From positions 1,426,001-1,490,000 of the forward strand of contig CAVSMF010000001.1 in the NCBI GenBank assembly GCA_963728975.1: a DNA stretch of 64,000 bases, in the 5' to 3' direction. Source of the DNA: DATFCK01 sp963728975. GTDB taxonomy: Bacteria; Verrucomicrobiota; Verrucomicrobiia; Chthoniobacterales; UBA10450. Below are positions 36,143 to 45,462 of the stretch, piece by piece (positions within the stretch are counted from its first letter, which is position 1; each line of letters begins with the position of its first letter). Below the pieces are notes generated by a model, which saw nothing but the letters and a program-made list of their open reading frames with translations, was not told the DNA's origin and ran no database searches. The translations under genes and the position numbers were made by a program.

Positions 36143-37135
36143 TTAATTTTCTAACAGTTTTACCTCCGCCTTCACCATTTCTCTCACCAGCTCGGCAAAG
36201 GTAGTCGTTGGATTCCAGCCGAGTTTTTTGCGGATCTTATCGGCACAGCCAACAAGCCGGGCAGGCTCGGACGGGCGATCAAAAGAGGAATCGTGCCTGA
36301 CATATTTTTGCCAGGGCAGATCGACAACCGCGAATGCTGTCTCGACAAACTCCCGGACCGAATGCGTTTCGCCGGTTGCGACCACATAGTCATCTGGTGT
36401 CTCCTGCTGCAACATCGACCACATCGCGGCGACATAATCCTGGGCCCGTCCCCAATCGCGCCGGCTCTCCAGATTTCCCAGGGTAAGCTCGTGTTCGAGC
36501 CCGCGCGAAATCCGGGCCGCAGCCCGAGCGATCTTGCGAGTGACAAAATTTTCGCCACGCCGGGGCGATTCATGATTGTAAAGGATGCCGTTGCAAGCGA
36601 ACAGGCCGTAGGATTGGCGGTAAACTCGAACAAGCTGGGTGGCGAAAGCTTTGGCGCAGCCGTACGGGTTTGCCGGTAACATCGGCGTGCTCTCCGTCTG
36701 CGGCATTTCAGAGGCATTTCCAAAGATCTCGGAACTGGAGGCATGATAAAAGCGGAGCGGCTGCGGCTGGTCGCGTACGATCTCAAGCAGGCGTAACGCC
36801 GCCATTCCTGCTTCCTCACAGGTCGACTCCGGAATCTCGAAACTCAGACCGACGTGACTTTGCCCCGCGAGATGATAGACCTCATCCGGACGTACCGACC
36901 GGAAGATGCGGCGTAAAGTCGTTGCATCCGACAGGTCGCCGTAATGAAGAAACAACGATTTGCCATAGATCTTTTCGTCGCGACGCAAATGCTCGATGCG
37001 CGAGCGCTGCAAATTGCTGGTTCGCCGGACCACGCCATGCACGGCGTAATCCTTTTCCAGGAGTAATTCTGTTAAATAGGAACCGTCCTGTCCGGTAATG
37101 CCGGTGATCAACGCTGTTTTGGGAGGCCCTGCCAT
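36143..37135 (-). CDS. gmd: GDP-mannose 4,6-dehydratase
   Basis: An extended short-chain dehydrogenase that makes GDP-4-keto-6-deoxymannose, the precursor of GDP-fucose, GDP-rhamnose and related 6-deoxy sugars. The 330-residue protein has the NADP-binding ITGITGQDGSYLTELLL, VVRRTSNLQRSRI, LHYGDLSD, YHLAGQSHVGLSFE and the catalytic segment ASSSEIFGN with the Tyr-x3-Lys in NPYGCAKAFA. NHESPRRGENFVTRK is also diagnostic of Gmd. No GMER/Fcl or Rmd gene follows in the window, so the final sugar is unknown. The product feeds the local glycosyltransferases. Confidence 0.94.
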   Translation of the reverse strand: MAGPPKTALITGITGQDGSYLTELLLEKDYAVHGVVRRTSNLQRSRIEHLRRDEKIYGKSLFLHYGDLSDATTLRRIFRSVRPDEVYHLAGQSHVGLSFEIPESTCEEAGMAALRLLEIVRDQPQPLRFYHASSSEIFGNASEMPQTESTPMLPANPYGCAKAFATQLVRVYRQSYGLFACNGILYNHESPRRGENFVTRKIARAAARISRGLEHELTLGNLESRRDWGRAQDYVAAMWSMLQQETPDDYVVATGETHSVREFVETAFAVVDLPWQKYVRHDSSFDRPSEPARLVGCADKIRKKLGWNPTTTFAELVREMVKAEVKLLEN

Positions 37136-37385
37136 TTCTGGGGCTACATGTTCATCGCTAGTGGTTAATATTCAACCTGGAGGCTTGGGTTCCGGGGAAG
37201 GCTGCCAATTTTCCGGCTCCGAACTAGGCGGCAATTAGCCAGCGCCCAGCCCGAAGCTAGCGCCGTCAACGTCAGAGGTGGCTATGAGAGAAACGCGGTC
37301 TGGTGATCGGAGTCAGGAGAGCGTTTACGGACAAAGAATAACCGATTCATCGCCTGAAGTGTCGCGAAAGCAGCCCCTCATTTCC

Positions 37386-39449
37386 TCAGGGTTCATTGCT
37401 CATTGGCCGCATCGTAACGCGTGACGGCGCCCGTATTACCAGCTCACGGACATCGCTGTTAATACCGAGGGTTTTGGGAACAAAAAAAGTATCAAATCCG
37501 AGGTGGATCCGGATGGACTGGCCTTGTCGTTTCAACGAAGAGGCATCCACCAAAATAGTGTAATCATTTGCCTTTCGCTCGAGCGTTGCGGGCAATGAGA
37601 CGATCTCTCCATTCGCGTTGGCGAGGGCACTGACAGCGGGGATCCTGGGCAACCAGGAAAGATCTATTATTCCCGTAAGAATTATTATTGGGAACCTTTC
37701 GAGAATATTTCCTTCTGCTTCCAGATCGAGACCACGGCTCGTTATCCAGTCGCCTGAGACGCCGGCAAGCTTGGGAACGGGCCGCTTATAGACTGTGGCC
37801 ACGTAGTCTTCGAACGGAATGCTCCAGGCGACCAACATGTTTTGCTCGGACCACGCTTTGAGATCGTCCCAATATTTCCGGATTTTATCATAGAAAGGAT
37901 AAACGCCGATCTTCGGCGCAGTCGTTAGGATGACATAGTCGCTTTGTTCAAGGTCGGCCAGAGCTTGGTCTCGTTCGACACCGGCGATCGTGCCACCGAG
38001 TGACTGCCGAAATGGCACAAGTTTGCCTGTTTGTTCAAAGCCACTGGCGGTGATCAGATCTGCCATGAACCAGGGTGAAACAAGATCGGTGGAGAGGACA
38101 GGCTGAAGGATTCTATGATCTGAGGCATCGGTCACAAACCAACGATTTAGTTCTGCCAGGCGCTCATAGCTGTCGCGATTGGCGTATTCCAGCCGATGGT
38201 TACTTGCCCGGGCGAGCTGGTTGAGGATGCCAAGGCAAAGGACAGCTCCGGCGGTTATCCCAAGAACTCGGTTGTAGAGCGCGGGACGGGCCTCTCTTGC
38301 TCGCCTTCCACCCCAAACGACCATCGGCCACGCCACCAATAAAGCGCAAGGAACGCCGACAATTCCACCTACGATAGGCGACTTGGAGATATCGGAAGTA
38401 AGCACAACCAAGGGGCCGGCGATTGCCCCGAGTAGAAAAATCAATTCCAGGATCGGAGTCACAACCCCGTGCCCGGAGTTCGACGGCGCCGTCCGTGATC
38501 TCCGGCTGAAAAATAAAAAGGCCCCGGCCAGAATCGCCACCGCCGCTGCGCCCAGGAAGAAAAGCCCCAAATGATCGAGAACAATCGACTTCGGGTAAAA
38601 CGCCAGATTGGTCGAAAGATCGGTCACACCGAACTCTCGCGCCCGAACGTACTGCTCCCCACTGATCAGGTGCGGGTAAACGTAATACCCGTAAATCGCT
38701 TTTGCGTTCAACAGAAGCAAGGGAATCGTGCCGGCCAGCAAGATGAGGGATGAAATAGCGAGGTTGCTATACCTCTTTTTAAGATTGAGTTCTGGTGGCT
38801 CGCCTCTGCCGAGGAACATCCAAACGACGACCAGGGCCGCGCCGAACCCAAGCAGGACGCCGGATAAATAAATAATAGTGAAGAAGCGATTGAGCACGAG
38901 CAGGACGCCAACCAAAGCGCTGGCAATCGCCCATTTTCGATCGTGAAACATTCCGGATCGAAGGACCAAACAAGTCCATATCCCGAAAAGACAGTAGGCC
39001 AGAAAATCGATGCGATAATCGAACAAGCCACCCGCCCAAAACCAGGCGGTCGACTGAGAGAGAACCAATCCGAGAGCGACCAGGCCGTAGCTCCGATTTT
39101 TCCAAATCCGGGTTGCGCTAAAGTAAACGCACAGCTGCAGAAGGACGAAGGCAATGAATCCCACGAACAGTCTTGCCAATCGGGCCGGCCCGATAAACAG
39201 GCCCAACAAAGCTCCTTCTACTGGGAGAGCTATGCCGTTATCATGACCGCCGGTGACGAACGGACGCAACAATTCCTGTAACCCGCTGTGAGCGACGCTT
39301 TCCTGGAGGAGATAGGACCTGTCGAGATAGACAGCCTGGTCGAAGTTCGTGGGCGGGCACCAGGAAATTTCACGGTGGTAGACCGTTAGGAAGAGCATGA
39401 GCTCCCCCAGGAGGACAAACCAGACCATGCCTTTGCCAATCGGCTTCAT
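37386..39449 (-). CDS. Large polytopic membrane protein, possible glycosyltransferase or glycan polymerase
   Basis: About 687 residues from ATG 39449 (MKPIGKGMVWF); the open frame extends further upstream but overlaps the next gene and looks non-coding. Ten or more membrane helices fill the first 480 residues. A loop after the first helix holds CPPTNFDQAVYLDRSYLLQ, with the acidic/aromatic character seen in lipid-linked-sugar transferases. The last about 200 residues look soluble, with short beta-rich segments. No confident family is visible; the context (glycan cluster, between gmd and a GT4-GT2 gene) suggests a GT-C-type transferase. A 250-base gap to gmd holds nothing I recognise. Confidence 0.65.
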   Translation of the reverse strand: MKPIGKGMVWFVLLGELMLFLTVYHREISWCPPTNFDQAVYLDRSYLLQESVAHSGLQELLRPFVTGGHDNGIALPVEGALLGLFIGPARLARLFVGFIAFVLLQLCVYFSATRIWKNRSYGLVALGLVLSQSTAWFWAGGLFDYRIDFLAYCLFGIWTCLVLRSGMFHDRKWAIASALVGVLLVLNRFFTIIYLSGVLLGFGAALVVVWMFLGRGEPPELNLKKRYSNLAISSLILLAGTIPLLLLNAKAIYGYYVYPHLISGEQYVRAREFGVTDLSTNLAFYPKSIVLDHLGLFFLGAAAVAILAGAFLFFSRRSRTAPSNSGHGVVTPILELIFLLGAIAGPLVVLTSDISKSPIVGGIVGVPCALLVAWPMVVWGGRRAREARPALYNRVLGITAGAVLCLGILNQLARASNHRLEYANRDSYERLAELNRWFVTDASDHRILQPVLSTDLVSPWFMADLITASGFEQTGKLVPFRQSLGGTIAGVERDQALADLEQSDYVILTTAPKIGVYPFYDKIRKYWDDLKAWSEQNMLVAWSIPFEDYVATVYKRPVPKLAGVSGDWITSRGLDLEAEGNILERFPIIILTGIIDLSWLPRIPAVSALANANGEIVSLPATLERKANDYTILVDASSLKRQGQSIRIHLGFDTFFVPKTLGINSDVRELVIRAPSRVTMRPMSNEP

Positions 39450-39517
39450 TATCTGGCTGTGATGGCAACCATCGGTTCTTGAGAAGGTCTGCTTTGGTGG
39501 GGCTGCGATCTTTCTCG

Positions 39518-41503
39518 CTACTGAAATTTGGAGGATCGGCTCCGAAGCAAGCGGGAGAAGAGACATGCCAGGTCGTGGCGTTTTGAAGAAGGGACGAACG
39601 CACTCCAAAAGGCATGCCGTTCGTTTTTTGAGTAATCGAGAAAGCCTTCCCACCATTCCGGATAAACGCGGCCCCAGTGCCGCCATTGACCCTTGAAGAT
39701 GTCTCGATAAACTTTGTCCCGCTGGGACATTGTTACTGTGGCCGGATGGAGACGCGAACAGGCCAGCAGTTTATTGATGCGAACGATGAGGCCGTTGTTG
39801 GCGGCGATGCGTTGCCAGTATTCATAATCCATGGAGGTCTGGAAACTCTCGTCAAAAAGTCCAACCCGATTCATGATGCGCCGGCACCAGAAAGCAGCCG
39901 GTTGACATATCGTGCAGCGGTTCTTGAACTCTTCGAGTTGAAACTCGCGGGTATCGTACTCGTGGATCGTGTCACCATATTCATCGATGTAGTCGGCGCG
40001 CCCGTAGAAAAGATCGACACTGGGCCGATATCTCCACTCATCCACAACCGCCGCGACCGCGCCCGGAAGGAGCAGGTCATCGCTGTTGAGATAGGCAAGG
40101 ATGTCTCCCCTTGCCCGTCGCAGACCTGAATTTATGGCCTTGGCGTGCCCGCCATCCGGTTCGCTTCTCCAGAAAAAACGTTCGTTGTAATTCTTCAATA
40201 TCTCGACCGATTCATCGTTGGATCCGCCGTCGAAAACGAAGTATTCGATGTGCGGATAATCCTGGCCAAGGACGCTCTCGATGCATTGCTGCAAAAATTG
40301 CCCTTGCTGATACGAAGGCGTGACGATGCTCACCAATGGCGGTTCGTTTACCGCGATTAAGGACGGCTTAGGCGCCCTCCGGCGGCCGGCGGTTTTCCGC
40401 AATCGCTCGAGAAGTTCGGCGGCGGAATCGACATAGTTAAAGCGACGCGAGCAGGCCTGCGGCTTCGGCAACGAGGCCTCCCGACGCCCGTTCTTCCAAA
40501 TTTCCTCCACCACACGCGCAATCGACTCGGCGTTGTTTGGATCAAAGTGGCGCGCCGCGTCCCCGGCGACTTCGGGCAGGCTGCAAACGTCGCTGCACGC
40601 CACGGGTACGCCCGCCGCAAGCGCTTCTGCCACAGGAATGCCAAAGCCTTCGAATAGCGAGGGGAATAGCAGGCAATCGGCTCCGCTGACCAAGGCATGA
40701 AGTTTCTCATCGGTGATGTAACCAAGGATCCAAAGCCAGCCTTCGCCTTTGGCCCGCTCCAGCGCGCGGGTTAGGGTTTTGTCCGCCATGGAAGCGTCTC
40801 CCACCAGCACGAGCGGGATTTCCGTTCCCTGGTCGCGGAGCTGTCGCAGCGCCTCAAAAAGTGTCGCATGATTCTTGTGTGGCCAAAGGTTCCCGGGATA
40901 AATGGCATAACGGGCCGGCAATCCGAATTGCTTTTTTTCGCGGTCGATTGCCGCAGGCGAACACTTTCCACTCTGAAATATCGGGGCCGCGGCAGGATAA
41001 ACCACCTTGATCCGCCCTTCTTCGCAACCATAGGTCCGGACCAGTTCCTTTTTTGAAAACTTTGAAAGCGTGAACAGGAGATCTGCCGATCCAACGGCGG
41101 CGCCAAACGCGATGTCGCGCCGCAATCGCTCGGCCGGTTCGAAGAAATATGGGTAGGCCAGGTGTTGCAGGTCGGGGATACAGGTAGCGACTTTGAATGC
41201 GCGATGTTCATCGTAAATATCGAGAGCATCGGGATACGAGTAGACAACCCAATCAGGACCGACTTGTTGGATGATTTGGCGCTCCCTGACTGCCGCCATC
41301 GCATTGTTTGAGCCGGCAAGATCTTGCCGGATCACATTGTTCGGCAACGCTGAAGCGATATCCTGAAAGTTTCGCGGGGTCAGACCAACGTGGATTGAAA
41401 GCTCTGGATTCTTGGCCAGGACCGTTACCAGCCCAAGAAAATATCCGACAATGCCTCCGCTGGATTTAGGCTGCAAAATGCGCGCGCTAAAATAGATGGT
41501 CAT
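39518..41503 (-). CDS. GT4-GT2 fusion glycosyltransferase
   Basis: A single 661-residue frame with two catalytic domains. Residues about 1-390 are GT-B/GT4: IYFSARILQPKSSGGIVGY at the start, YPGNLWPHKNHATLFEALRQ in the linker and SLFEGFGIPVAEALAAGVPV at the donor site. Residues about 410-661 are GT-A/GT2: PLVSIVTPSYQQGQFLQQCI, VFDGGSNDESVEIL and YLNSDDLL as the metal-binding DxD equivalent. Each domain looks complete, so the protein could add two different sugars in sequence. ATG 41503 overlaps the stop of the upstream GT2 gene (ATGA). An upstream in-frame extension to 41854 overlaps that GT2 gene and is rejected. Confidence 0.9.
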   Translation of the reverse strand: MTIYFSARILQPKSSGGIVGYFLGLVTVLAKNPELSIHVGLTPRNFQDIASALPNNVIRQDLAGSNNAMAAVRERQIIQQVGPDWVVYSYPDALDIYDEHRAFKVATCIPDLQHLAYPYFFEPAERLRRDIAFGAAVGSADLLFTLSKFSKKELVRTYGCEEGRIKVVYPAAAPIFQSGKCSPAAIDREKKQFGLPARYAIYPGNLWPHKNHATLFEALRQLRDQGTEIPLVLVGDASMADKTLTRALERAKGEGWLWILGYITDEKLHALVSGADCLLFPSLFEGFGIPVAEALAAGVPVACSDVCSLPEVAGDAARHFDPNNAESIARVVEEIWKNGRREASLPKPQACSRRFNYVDSAAELLERLRKTAGRRRAPKPSLIAVNEPPLVSIVTPSYQQGQFLQQCIESVLGQDYPHIEYFVFDGGSNDESVEILKNYNERFFWRSEPDGGHAKAINSGLRRARGDILAYLNSDDLLLPGAVAAVVDEWRYRPSVDLFYGRADYIDEYGDTIHEYDTREFQLEEFKNRCTICQPAAFWCRRIMNRVGLFDESFQTSMDYEYWQRIAANNGLIVRINKLLACSRLHPATVTMSQRDKVYRDIFKGQWRHWGRVYPEWWEGFLDYSKNERHAFWSAFVPSSKRHDLACLFSRLLRSRSSKFQ

Positions 41504-42399
41504 TTTGTTCCTGCGCTGCGTTTTGAGTCGCTGACCGGAAACCCGTCGCTTCGCCCCGACAACATGCGCAGTCCGTCGCCGGCACAGCTCCACAATTCCA
41601 GGATTTTTGTTCCGGTTGTATTCGGAAACAGGCCTCCGATTTTTGGGTCGGCCGTCAGCTCGTGAACCAAACGCATCAGCTCGGCCAAAACACCGGGCGT
41701 CAGCTGGAGGCCGGAATATTTTGCGGCCAGCCGCTGAATTTCGTTGAACCGCGCCCAGCCGCCGGTGGCGGTCTTGCTGAACGGATACTCGCGGATGCAG
41801 GCAATGGGAAAAGGCACCCATTCCGGATCGCCAGCGGCCAGAAGTCGCAACCAAATTTCCGAATCAAGGACATAATGCAGTTCCCGGTTCAGCTCGCCGC
41901 CGACTTCCTGGAGGGCGTCGCGCCGGATAAAGGTCGCGGGTTGCAGAATGTAATTAAGTCCCGCAACCAGAGCCGGGCGGTTGAAGCGGAAATTGTCCGG
42001 GTAAAACGGTTCCCGCGAGTTGCCGGTTGCGTCGGTGCGAAACCCGCTTCCCATGTAGAAGGGAGCGGTCCGGTTTTTCTTGAAAGCGTTGGCCATGTGA
42101 AAAAAGGCGCCCGGTTCATAAAAGTCATCGGTGTTCAGCCACCCAACCAGGTTACCATTGGCCAGGCGTAGTCCTTTGTTGATCGCATCAGCCTGGCCCT
42201 GGTCCGTCTCGGAAATGAAGTGGGCGCAGCGGGCCCGGTAGGGCTCGGCGGCGGCAAGAGTGTCAGGATGAGACAGGCCGTCCACGAAGATAACCTCGTA
42301 GCTCACGCCTTCCTGGGAGAAAATGCTGGCCAGGCATTGGGAGACAAACTCGGGGCGCTGGTTGTAACTGGGGACAACAATCGAAACGGCGGGCTGCAC
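41500..42399 (-). CDS. GT2 family glycosyltransferase
   Basis: A 299-residue inverting GT-A enzyme starting at GTG 42399. Motifs are SIVVPSYNQRPEFVSQCL at the N terminus, FVDGLSHPDTLAA, QADAINKGLRLA and GWLNTDDFYEPGAF with the Asp-Asp metal site. It resembles the GT2 half of the next gene, with which it is translationally coupled by a four-base overlap, so the two enzymes are probably made in fixed ratio and act on the same chain. No membrane segment is seen. Sugar specificity is unknown. Confidence 0.92.
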   Translation of the reverse strand: MQPAVSIVVPSYNQRPEFVSQCLASIFSQEGVSYEVIFVDGLSHPDTLAAAEPYRARCAHFISETDQGQADAINKGLRLANGNLVGWLNTDDFYEPGAFFHMANAFKKNRTAPFYMGSGFRTDATGNSREPFYPDNFRFNRPALVAGLNYILQPATFIRRDALQEVGGELNRELHYVLDSEIWLRLLAAGDPEWVPFPIACIREYPFSKTATGGWARFNEIQRLAAKYSGLQLTPGVLAELMRLVHELTADPKIGGLFPNTTGTKILELWSCAGDGLRMLSGRSDGFPVSDSKRSAGTK

Positions 42400-42410
42400 G
42401 ATTTATTTTT

Positions 42411-43556
42411 TCATTGGGGGGTTGAGCCGTCAGTCAAGGTTCGGGAGGCGAGTTTTTCCTGAAGATCCTTATACAATGCATCCATTTTCAGCAACTTTTG
42501 CAATCGGGCTTCCCGGTCCGCCTCGATCTCCTTGATCCAGGCATCGGCTTTCTCCAAAGCGCGAAGACGGGCCTCGCGGTCCGCCTCGATCTCCTTGATC
42601 CAGGCATCGGCTTTCTCCAAAGCGCGAAGACGGGCCTCACGGTCCGCCTCGATCTCCTGATTACGCTGCATCAATTCCCGGCATTGCGCGTTGGCATCGA
42701 GCAGGGCCTGCACAATCCGCCCCTGAGGGCGCCGCAGTAATGCCTCCGTGCCCTCCTCCACCGAATGGAGAACGGGCTCGCGCCGGCTCGCCACGAAAAA
42801 CATGTCGTACTCGGAGAAAATGGCAGGCTCGAAACAAACAAACGGCACTCCGGCCTTGGAGAAAAATTGCTGAATCGAGGCCTGACTAAACAGGTACAAA
42901 TGCTCCGCCGGTTTGATTTGCTCCAGGAAACGATCGTTGTCTCGAACCATTTCCTGGTAGGTGCGGCCGGCTGGAAAACGGGGAGTCTGGACGACCAACA
43001 ATCCATCCGGCTTAAGGAGTTCGATGGAGCGACGGATGGTGGAGAGCGGGTCGGGAAGATGCTCGAGAACGTCGAAAAGCAAGATGAGATCCAAACTTCG
43101 GGACTCGATCTTTTGGTCTTCGATTTTTCCCTTGAACATGGGGACGCCGAACACGGACTCCGCGTAATGGACCAGCCAGGGACTCAGCTCCAGGCCGGCG
43201 GCATCGAAACCGGCCCAGCGCATCAGAGCGACAAATCCTCCATGACCACATCCCAACTCCAGCGCACGGGCAGGAGGCAGGCGATATTTGAGGACCGTTC
43301 TCAGCCAGTGTAGGCAGCGTTCGGTCAGGTCTTCGCGCGCCCGTTCCGGCAAGCCGGGATAGCCGTAAGCCTCGCGTAAATGTGATTCGTAATATCTGCG
43401 TCCGTAAAAATCATTGGCATCATCGTTGACCTCGAATCGCTCCGGGGCAGGCCAGTTTCTCACCACCAGGGTTTGGCAGTTTTGGCAAACCAGGTAGTCG
43501 GCCGAAAAATCCGACAGTTCCTTGTGACCGCACCAGCAAGCGTGAATGGAGTTCAT
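42411..43556 (-). CDS. SAM methyltransferase with N-terminal Cys cluster and repeated coiled-coil tail
   Basis: A 381-residue protein. At the start CWCGHKELSDFSADYLVCQN and a following CQ provide four cysteines that could bind zinc. The methyltransferase core has ALELGCGHGGFVALMRWAG (motif I), LILLFDVLEHLPDP (motif IV) and LLKPDGLLVVQTPRF. After about residue 290 the chain turns into charged helix built from a 21-residue unit EIEADREARLRALEKADAWI repeated about 2.5 times, likely a coiled coil for oligomerisation or docking. Such methyltransferases cap or modify growing polysaccharides; a coiled coil on a methyltransferase recalls the chain-length-controlling WbdD system, but there is no kinase domain here. 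Confidence 0.85.
   Translation of the reverse strand: MNSIHACWCGHKELSDFSADYLVCQNCQTLVVRNWPAPERFEVNDDANDFYGRRYYESHLREAYGYPGLPERAREDLTERCLHWLRTVLKYRLPPARALELGCGHGGFVALMRWAGFDAAGLELSPWLVHYAESVFGVPMFKGKIEDQKIESRSLDLILLFDVLEHLPDPLSTIRRSIELLKPDGLLVVQTPRFPAGRTYQEMVRDNDRFLEQIKPAEHLYLFSQASIQQFFSKAGVPFVCFEPAIFSEYDMFFVASRREPVLHSVEEGTEALLRRPQGRIVQALLDANAQCRELMQRNQEIEADREARLRALEKADAWIKEIEADREARLRALEKADAWIKEIEADREARLQKLLKMDALYKDLQEKLASRTLTDGSTPQ
42515..42659 (-). repeat. 63-base in-frame tandem repeat (2.3 copies)
   Basis: Units start at 42515, 42578 and 42641 (partial) on the plus strand, differ at only one or two bases and keep the frame of the methyltransferase gene. Near identity at DNA level points to recent expansion. 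Confidence 0.85.
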
Positions 43557-43745
43557 TGCTGACTATCCTTAAGGCTGGCGCCGACCCGGCGCCTCCTTTG
43601 GCAAGAGGATTTTCGCAGGGATGAAGCCCGCCTGCAAACTCATGTCTGCCCTGGGCCGGCCGTAAACAGGGCGAAGCAAAAAGCCCTCGGGCGGCGGAAG
43701 TGTTCTCGATATGCGTTTCCTGTGCTAGTTTTCTCCGACTAACCG

Positions 43746-44537
43746 ATGGCAATGAGTTTGCACGAGATAGATGCGAAACTATTCGCAGCACCGCGTCAAA
43801 TCGTCAAAAAGGAGGATTGTTTCTTCTATCATGTCTGCGATGTGCCGGGCGTTGGGCAGGTGGGCGGCCATTGGGACTTGCGATCGAATATTAACGATTA
43901 CCTGGGACGCTTCGACTTTGGGGGCAAATCGGTCCTCGACGTTGGCACTGCCAGTGGATTTCTGACTTTCGAGATGGAGAAGCGCGGAGCCGACGTGGTC
44001 TCCTTCGATGTGGGCAGCGCGAGCCTCACCCAGATCGTTCCCTACCACAACGATCCCTGTCCCTGGGAGGAACTGATAGCCTCTCAGGAAATCGGTTTCG
44101 AGCGGCTCAAAAACTCATACTGGTTTTGTCACGAGCGTTTTGAATCGTCGGCCAGGGCCTACTATGGAGACGTGAATAATCTGCCCTCGTTCCTTGGTCC
44201 CTTCGACGTGGTTATGGTTGGCATGTGCCTTCCCCATATTAGGGATCCCCTTGGAGCGTTGCAGTCGGTCGCGGCCCGATCACGCGACGCTGTGATTATC
44301 ACCCAGCAGACACTTCAGGAGAAGCGGCCGATCATGCAAATGATTCCGCCTCCGATTCCTGAGGACATTGAACATCTTCGGTATGCCTGGTGGTTGCTCT
44401 CGGACGGCTGCATCACGAATTTCATGACCATCATGGGCTTTCGATTGGAGCAGAGCTATCAGGCCAGTTACCGCTGCACTGCGTATGCGACGCCGCGGTA
44501 TGATGATTGCACAAGCTTTATCTTTCGCCGCCTCTAA
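43746..44537 (+). CDS. Class I SAM-dependent methyltransferase
   Basis: A 263-residue protein with a Rossmann methyltransferase fold: SVLDVGTASGFLTFEMEKRG (motif I, about residues 62-81), DVVSFDVGS after strand 2, and VVMVGMCLPHIRDPLGALQS near motif IV. The opening segment and the WWLLSDGCITNFMTIMGF stretch resemble the DUF1698/CmoB-like group that also covers sugar-modifying methyltransferases. The substrate is unknown. It starts a three-gene plus-strand group with a sulfotransferase and a GT2 enzyme, 189 bases from the divergent methyltransferase. Confidence 0.85.
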   Translation: MAMSLHEIDAKLFAAPRQIVKKEDCFFYHVCDVPGVGQVGGHWDLRSNINDYLGRFDFGGKSVLDVGTASGFLTFEMEKRGADVVSFDVGSASLTQIVPYHNDPCPWEELIASQEIGFERLKNSYWFCHERFESSARAYYGDVNNLPSFLGPFDVVMVGMCLPHIRDPLGALQSVAARSRDAVIITQQTLQEKRPIMQMIPPPIPEDIEHLRYAWWLLSDGCITNFMTIMGFRLEQSYQASYRCTAYATPRYDDCTSFIFRRL

Positions 44538-44556
44538 GTGAACGAGCCAAGTCCCG

Positions 44557-45330
44557 ATGTGGTTCCCTTTTACCGGTAAATCGCGGTTGCCGCCGGAATC
44601 GGTTTATCTCTACACGCTTCATAAATGCGCCAGCGGCCTGTTTTCAGACTATGTCCTCAAGAAGGTGAGGCGGCTGCGGCTGGTAGATTACGAAATTCGA
44701 TTTTACCGGGGAGATCCGATGGAGTGCGTGACTTTCCAGGAGCGAGGTTTCGTTTATGGTCCGATACGCCTGTCGAACGGGCCCCCATCGGCGCTTTACA
44801 CCAGAGTGATCGAGCCTGCCTCGAGTGCCGATTTTGTTCGCGACAAGATTGCCATCTTCGTCATCAGAGATCCCAGAGATATCCTGGTATCGGCCTATTA
44901 TTCGTTTGGCTACACCCATGGGTTCAGCAGGGTGAAAGAAATCCAGGATCAACAGCAGCGGCTGCGAGATCTGATTCGGGGCAAGACAATCGACGATTAT
45001 GTTTTGGAAAGCGCGACTGCTACCCTGAACCATTTCCAGATTATTGACAGGCTGACCCAGGCTTGCGAACGAGGAATCGTTCTTAAATACGAAGATATGA
45101 TCGACAATTGGGAGAAGTTCTCTTCCGGACTGACCCAGTATCTTAGCATTGGCCGGAAGACACTTCGCCAGACTTATGAGCGATCCAGACCGCTGGAAAA
45201 TGAAGACAAGACATCCCATCGCCGTTCTGGCCGTCCCGGTGCCTATAAAGAGAAGCTTTTAACAGGGACAATAGAGGCTCTTAACCGTATCTTTGCGCCT
45301 GTCGTTACCCGCTTTCATTACCACCCCTGA
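44557..45330 (+). CDS. Sulfotransferase-like protein
   Basis: A 257-residue member of the sulfotransferase fold, more divergent than the one at 35353. The 5'-phosphosulfate loop is LYTLHKCASGLFSDYVL (about residues 18-34; Lys in the right place) and the 3'-phosphate segment is VIRDPRDILVSAYYSF (about residues 109-124). The C-terminal SGRPGAYKEKL takes the role of the Arg/Gly PAPS contact. It lies 19 bases after the methyltransferase. With the first sulfotransferase it makes a sulfated surface polymer or lipid plausible (inference). Confidence 0.82.
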   Translation: MWFPFTGKSRLPPESVYLYTLHKCASGLFSDYVLKKVRRLRLVDYEIRFYRGDPMECVTFQERGFVYGPIRLSNGPPSALYTRVIEPASSADFVRDKIAIFVIRDPRDILVSAYYSFGYTHGFSRVKEIQDQQQRLRDLIRGKTIDDYVLESATATLNHFQIIDRLTQACERGIVLKYEDMIDNWEKFSSGLTQYLSIGRKTLRQTYERSRPLENEDKTSHRRSGRPGAYKEKLLTGTIEALNRIFAPVVTRFHYHP

Positions 45331-45462
45331 TCGTTCCAGACGGGTAACTGAGAATGGTGTGCCACGAAAGATCAGCAGACCAGTCAGCTGCGGTTCCCTC
45401 CAGCGACGGTTAGAAATGAAGAGTCGGCCACCGGGAGCGGCGAATATTTCAACCACCAGCAG

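Noticed and set aside
39450..39686. N-terminal extension of the 37386-39449 membrane protein
   Set aside because: It overlaps the end of the GT4-GT2 gene and has no signal or helix; the ATG at 39449 begins directly before the first membrane helix.
43577..43593. GGCGCC-N5-GGCGCC inverted repeat between divergent methyltransferase genes
   Set aside because: A short GC-only palindrome is expected by chance in such GC-rich DNA, and no T-run or promoter element lies beside it.
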